Positions 62,402 to 64,000 of a DNA stretch of 64,000 nucleotides are shown here, one piece after another. This DNA is from Xanthobacteraceae bacterium (GTDB lineage: Bacteria; Pseudomonadota; Alphaproteobacteria; Rhizobiales; Xanthobacteraceae), in assembly GCA_019750915.1 (NCBI GenBank), contig JAIENY010000016.1, positions 1 to 64,000 on the forward strand, read 5' to 3'. The position numbers and the translations under genes were made by a program. The stretch's first letter is position 1, and each line of letters starts with the position of its first letter. The notes beneath the pieces are model-generated. The model saw nothing but the letters and a program-made list of their open reading frames with translations. It did not search any database and had not been told where the DNA came from.

Positions 62402-64000
62402 ATGGCGCTGTCGCAAAGATTAGAGTTCAGGCAATCGCAATCGCTGGTGATGACCCCCCAGCTGATGCAGGCGATCAAGCTGTTGCAACTCTCCAATCTC
62501 GATCTGGTCGCCTTTGTCGAAGAGGAACTGGAGCGGAACCCGTTGCTGGAGCGCGCCAGTGAGGACGACGCTCCGGTGCGGGGCGAGAGCGGAGCTGAAG
62601 CTCCGTCAGGTGCCGCCGAGGCCGATGGCGCGTTTGACGGAACGGATTTCTCCCACGCCGAGCCGGGCGATCAGGCCGCGGGTGAAGCCTCAGACGACTG
62701 GATATCGCGCGATCTCGGCAGCCGTGCCGAGATGGAACAGACGTTCGACACCACCATGGAGAATGTATTCTCCGAGGAGCCATCAGAAACAGCAACCCGT
62801 GCCGCGCAGGACGCTGCGCCTTCCGCCTATACCGAATGGGGCGGCGGCGCGTCGAACGACGAGGACTACAACCTCGAGGCCTTTGTTGCGGCCGAACTCT
62901 CGCTTCAGGATCACCTGACCGAACAACTGTCCGTCTCCGCGACTGATGCCTCGCAGCGGATGACCGGAAAATATCTGATCGATCTTGTCGATGAAGCGGG
63001 CTATCTGCCGGCCGATCTTGGTCAGGCCGCGGACAAGCTCGGAGCAAGCAACGAAGCTGTCGAGAGCGTGCTGAAGGTTTTGCAGAGCTTCGATCCGCCG
63101 GGCGTATGTGCTCGTTCGCTGAGCGAGTGTCTCGCAATCCAGCTGCGTGAACGCGATCGCTACGATCCGGCGATGCAGGCGCTGGTTGAGCACCTCGATC
63201 TTCTGGCCAAACGCGATATAGCGACGTTGCGCAAATTGTGCGGTGTCGATGACGATGACATCGTTGACATGATCAATGAAATTCGCCGCCTCGATCCCAA
63301 GCCCGGTCTGAAGTACGGCTCGTCGAGAGCGCAGACGGTGGTGCCGGACGTTTACGTGCGGCCAGGTCCGGATGGTGGTTGGCTGGTTGAGCTTAACAGC
63401 GACACGCTGCCCAAGGTTCTGGTCAATCAGTCCTACTACACCCAGCTTTCCAAGACGCTTCGCAAGGACGGCGACAAGTCCTACTTTACCGATTGTCTGC
63501 AGAACGCCACGTGGCTGGTGCGCGCGTTGGATCAGCGGGCACGTACCATCCTCAAGGTTGCAACAGAGATCGTCCGCCAGCAGGACGGATTTTTCACTCA
63601 GGGCGTCGCGCATCTGCGGCCGCTCAATCTGAAGGCAGTTGCTGACGCAATCCAGATGCATGAATCGACGGTGTCGCGTGTGACCGCCAACAAATACATG
63701 GCCACAAATCGCGGCATTTTCGAACTGAAGTATTTCTTCACCGCCTCGATCGCGTCGGCGGATGGCGGCGAGGCGCATTCTGCCGAAGCCGTGCGGCACC
63801 GCATCAAACAGCTGATCGACGCGGAGGACATGGCCTCGGTCTTGTCCGACGATACGCTGGTGGAACGTTTGCGGGCTGAGGGGATTGATATTGCTCGACG
63901 AACAGTCGCGAAGTACCGTGAAGCGATGCGTATTCCCTCCTCCGTTCAGCGCCGACGCGACAAGCAGTATGCGATCGGCAACCATGCCAACAATGATCGG
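62402..64000 (+). CDS. rpoN: RNA polymerase sigma-54 factor RpoN (3' end cut by window)
   Basis: 533 codons are open to the window end with no stop, so only the last few residues are missing. The start MALSQRLEFRQSQSLVMTPQ is the activator-interacting region I. An acidic region II follows, and the RpoN box DIARRTVAKYREAMRIPSS lies near the C-terminus. RpoN is required for the sigma-54 promoter found before aioBA and so links this core gene to the island. It lies 101 bases after lptB. Confidence 0.97.
   Translation, partial: MALSQRLEFRQSQSLVMTPQLMQAIKLLQLSNLDLVAFVEEELERNPLLERASEDDAPVRGESGAEAPSGAAEADGAFDGTDFSHAEPGDQAAGEASDDWISRDLGSRAEMEQTFDTTMENVFSEEPSETATRAAQDAAPSAYTEWGGGASNDEDYNLEAFVAAELSLQDHLTEQLSVSATDASQRMTGKYLIDLVDEAGYLPADLGQAADKLGASNEAVESVLKVLQSFDPPGVCARSLSECLAIQLRERDRYDPAMQALVEHLDLLAKRDIATLRKLCGVDDDDIVDMINEIRRLDPKPGLKYGSSRAQTVVPDVYVRPGPDGGWLVELNSDTLPKVLVNQSYYTQLSKTLRKDGDKSYFTDCLQNATWLVRALDQRARTILKVATEIVRQQDGFFTQGVAHLRPLNLKAVADAIQMHESTVSRVTANKYMATNRGIFELKYFFTASIASADGGEAHSAEAVRHRIKQLIDAEDMASVLSDDTLVERLRAEGIDIARRTVAKYREAMRIPSSVQRRRDKQYAIGNHANNDR

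Noticed and set aside
1-64000. CRISPR array or insertion sequence
   Set aside because: No regular short repeats with spacers and no transposase-like frame were seen. The only mobile gene trace is the integrase stump.

Overview
The window looks like a chromosomal segment of an alphaproteobacterium of the Bradyrhizobium/Rhodopseudomonas/Afipia group (Nitrobacteraceae). This rests on recognisable protein families and gene order (dnaK-dnaJ-pmtA, pheST-rplT-rpmI-infC, lptC-lptA-lptB-rpoN), an alphaproteobacterial heat-shock promoter in front of dnaK, a Sinorhizobium-type phospholipid N-methyltransferase and high GC in most genes. No database search was run; every call is read from the sequence.

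Bases 1-23,100 are core genome: an exported protein (partial), dnaK-dnaJ, pmtA, a flavin reductase, pyrF, dapB, gpmA, an Ada-like regulator/methyltransferase, a DUF2244 protein, nth, an EI24/CysZ-like membrane protein, a YiiX-like amidase, a Tat-exported flavoprotein, pheST, the ribosomal genes rplT and rpmI, infC with an AUU start, a hydrolase, a GST, uppP and an NDUFA9-like protein. A 38-residue membrane ORF with its own terminator lies between rpmI and infC.

Bases 23,190-41,869 are an 18.66 kb genomic island in the 3' end of a tRNA-Leu(CAG) gene, bounded by a 20-bp direct repeat. It is an arsenic island. It holds arsenite oxidation (aioX-aioS-aioR, aioB-aioA, a cytochrome c and a frameshifted moeA), arsenate reduction and arsenite efflux (arsC, acr3, arsR), organo-arsenate export (arsJ with its GAPDH, and a fused ArsR-ArsC), and a divergent arsR2-flavoprotein-ArsK-like MFS operon. 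A sigma-54 promoter with two upstream GTTC-N8-GAAC sites sits before aioBA, which fits AioR control and a need for the rpoN encoded at the end of the window. The integrase is only an N-terminal stump fused to a headless phoB, so the island is probably no longer self-mobile.

Bases 42,150-54,062 are a nitrogen-assimilation region. On the minus strand a guanidine-I (ykkC) riboswitch with an intrinsic terminator precedes two DUF1989 proteins and a large biotin-dependent carboxylase. This makes the operon a guanidine carboxylase/carboxyguanidine deiminase system rather than urea carboxylase. The convergent plus-strand operon encodes a NitT/TauT-type ABC transporter, an atypical creatininase-family protein and a type III glutamine synthetase, with a divergent NikR-like regulator that lacks the usual Cys nickel ligand. 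No allophanate hydrolase is present in the window.

Bases 54,249-64,000 return to core genes: an ETHE1-like metallo-hydrolase, a NYN-LOTUS protein, glycogen phosphorylase, a short RNase D, lptC-lptA-lptB (LptB with a long Pro/Gln-rich N-terminal extension) and rpoN, which runs off the end.
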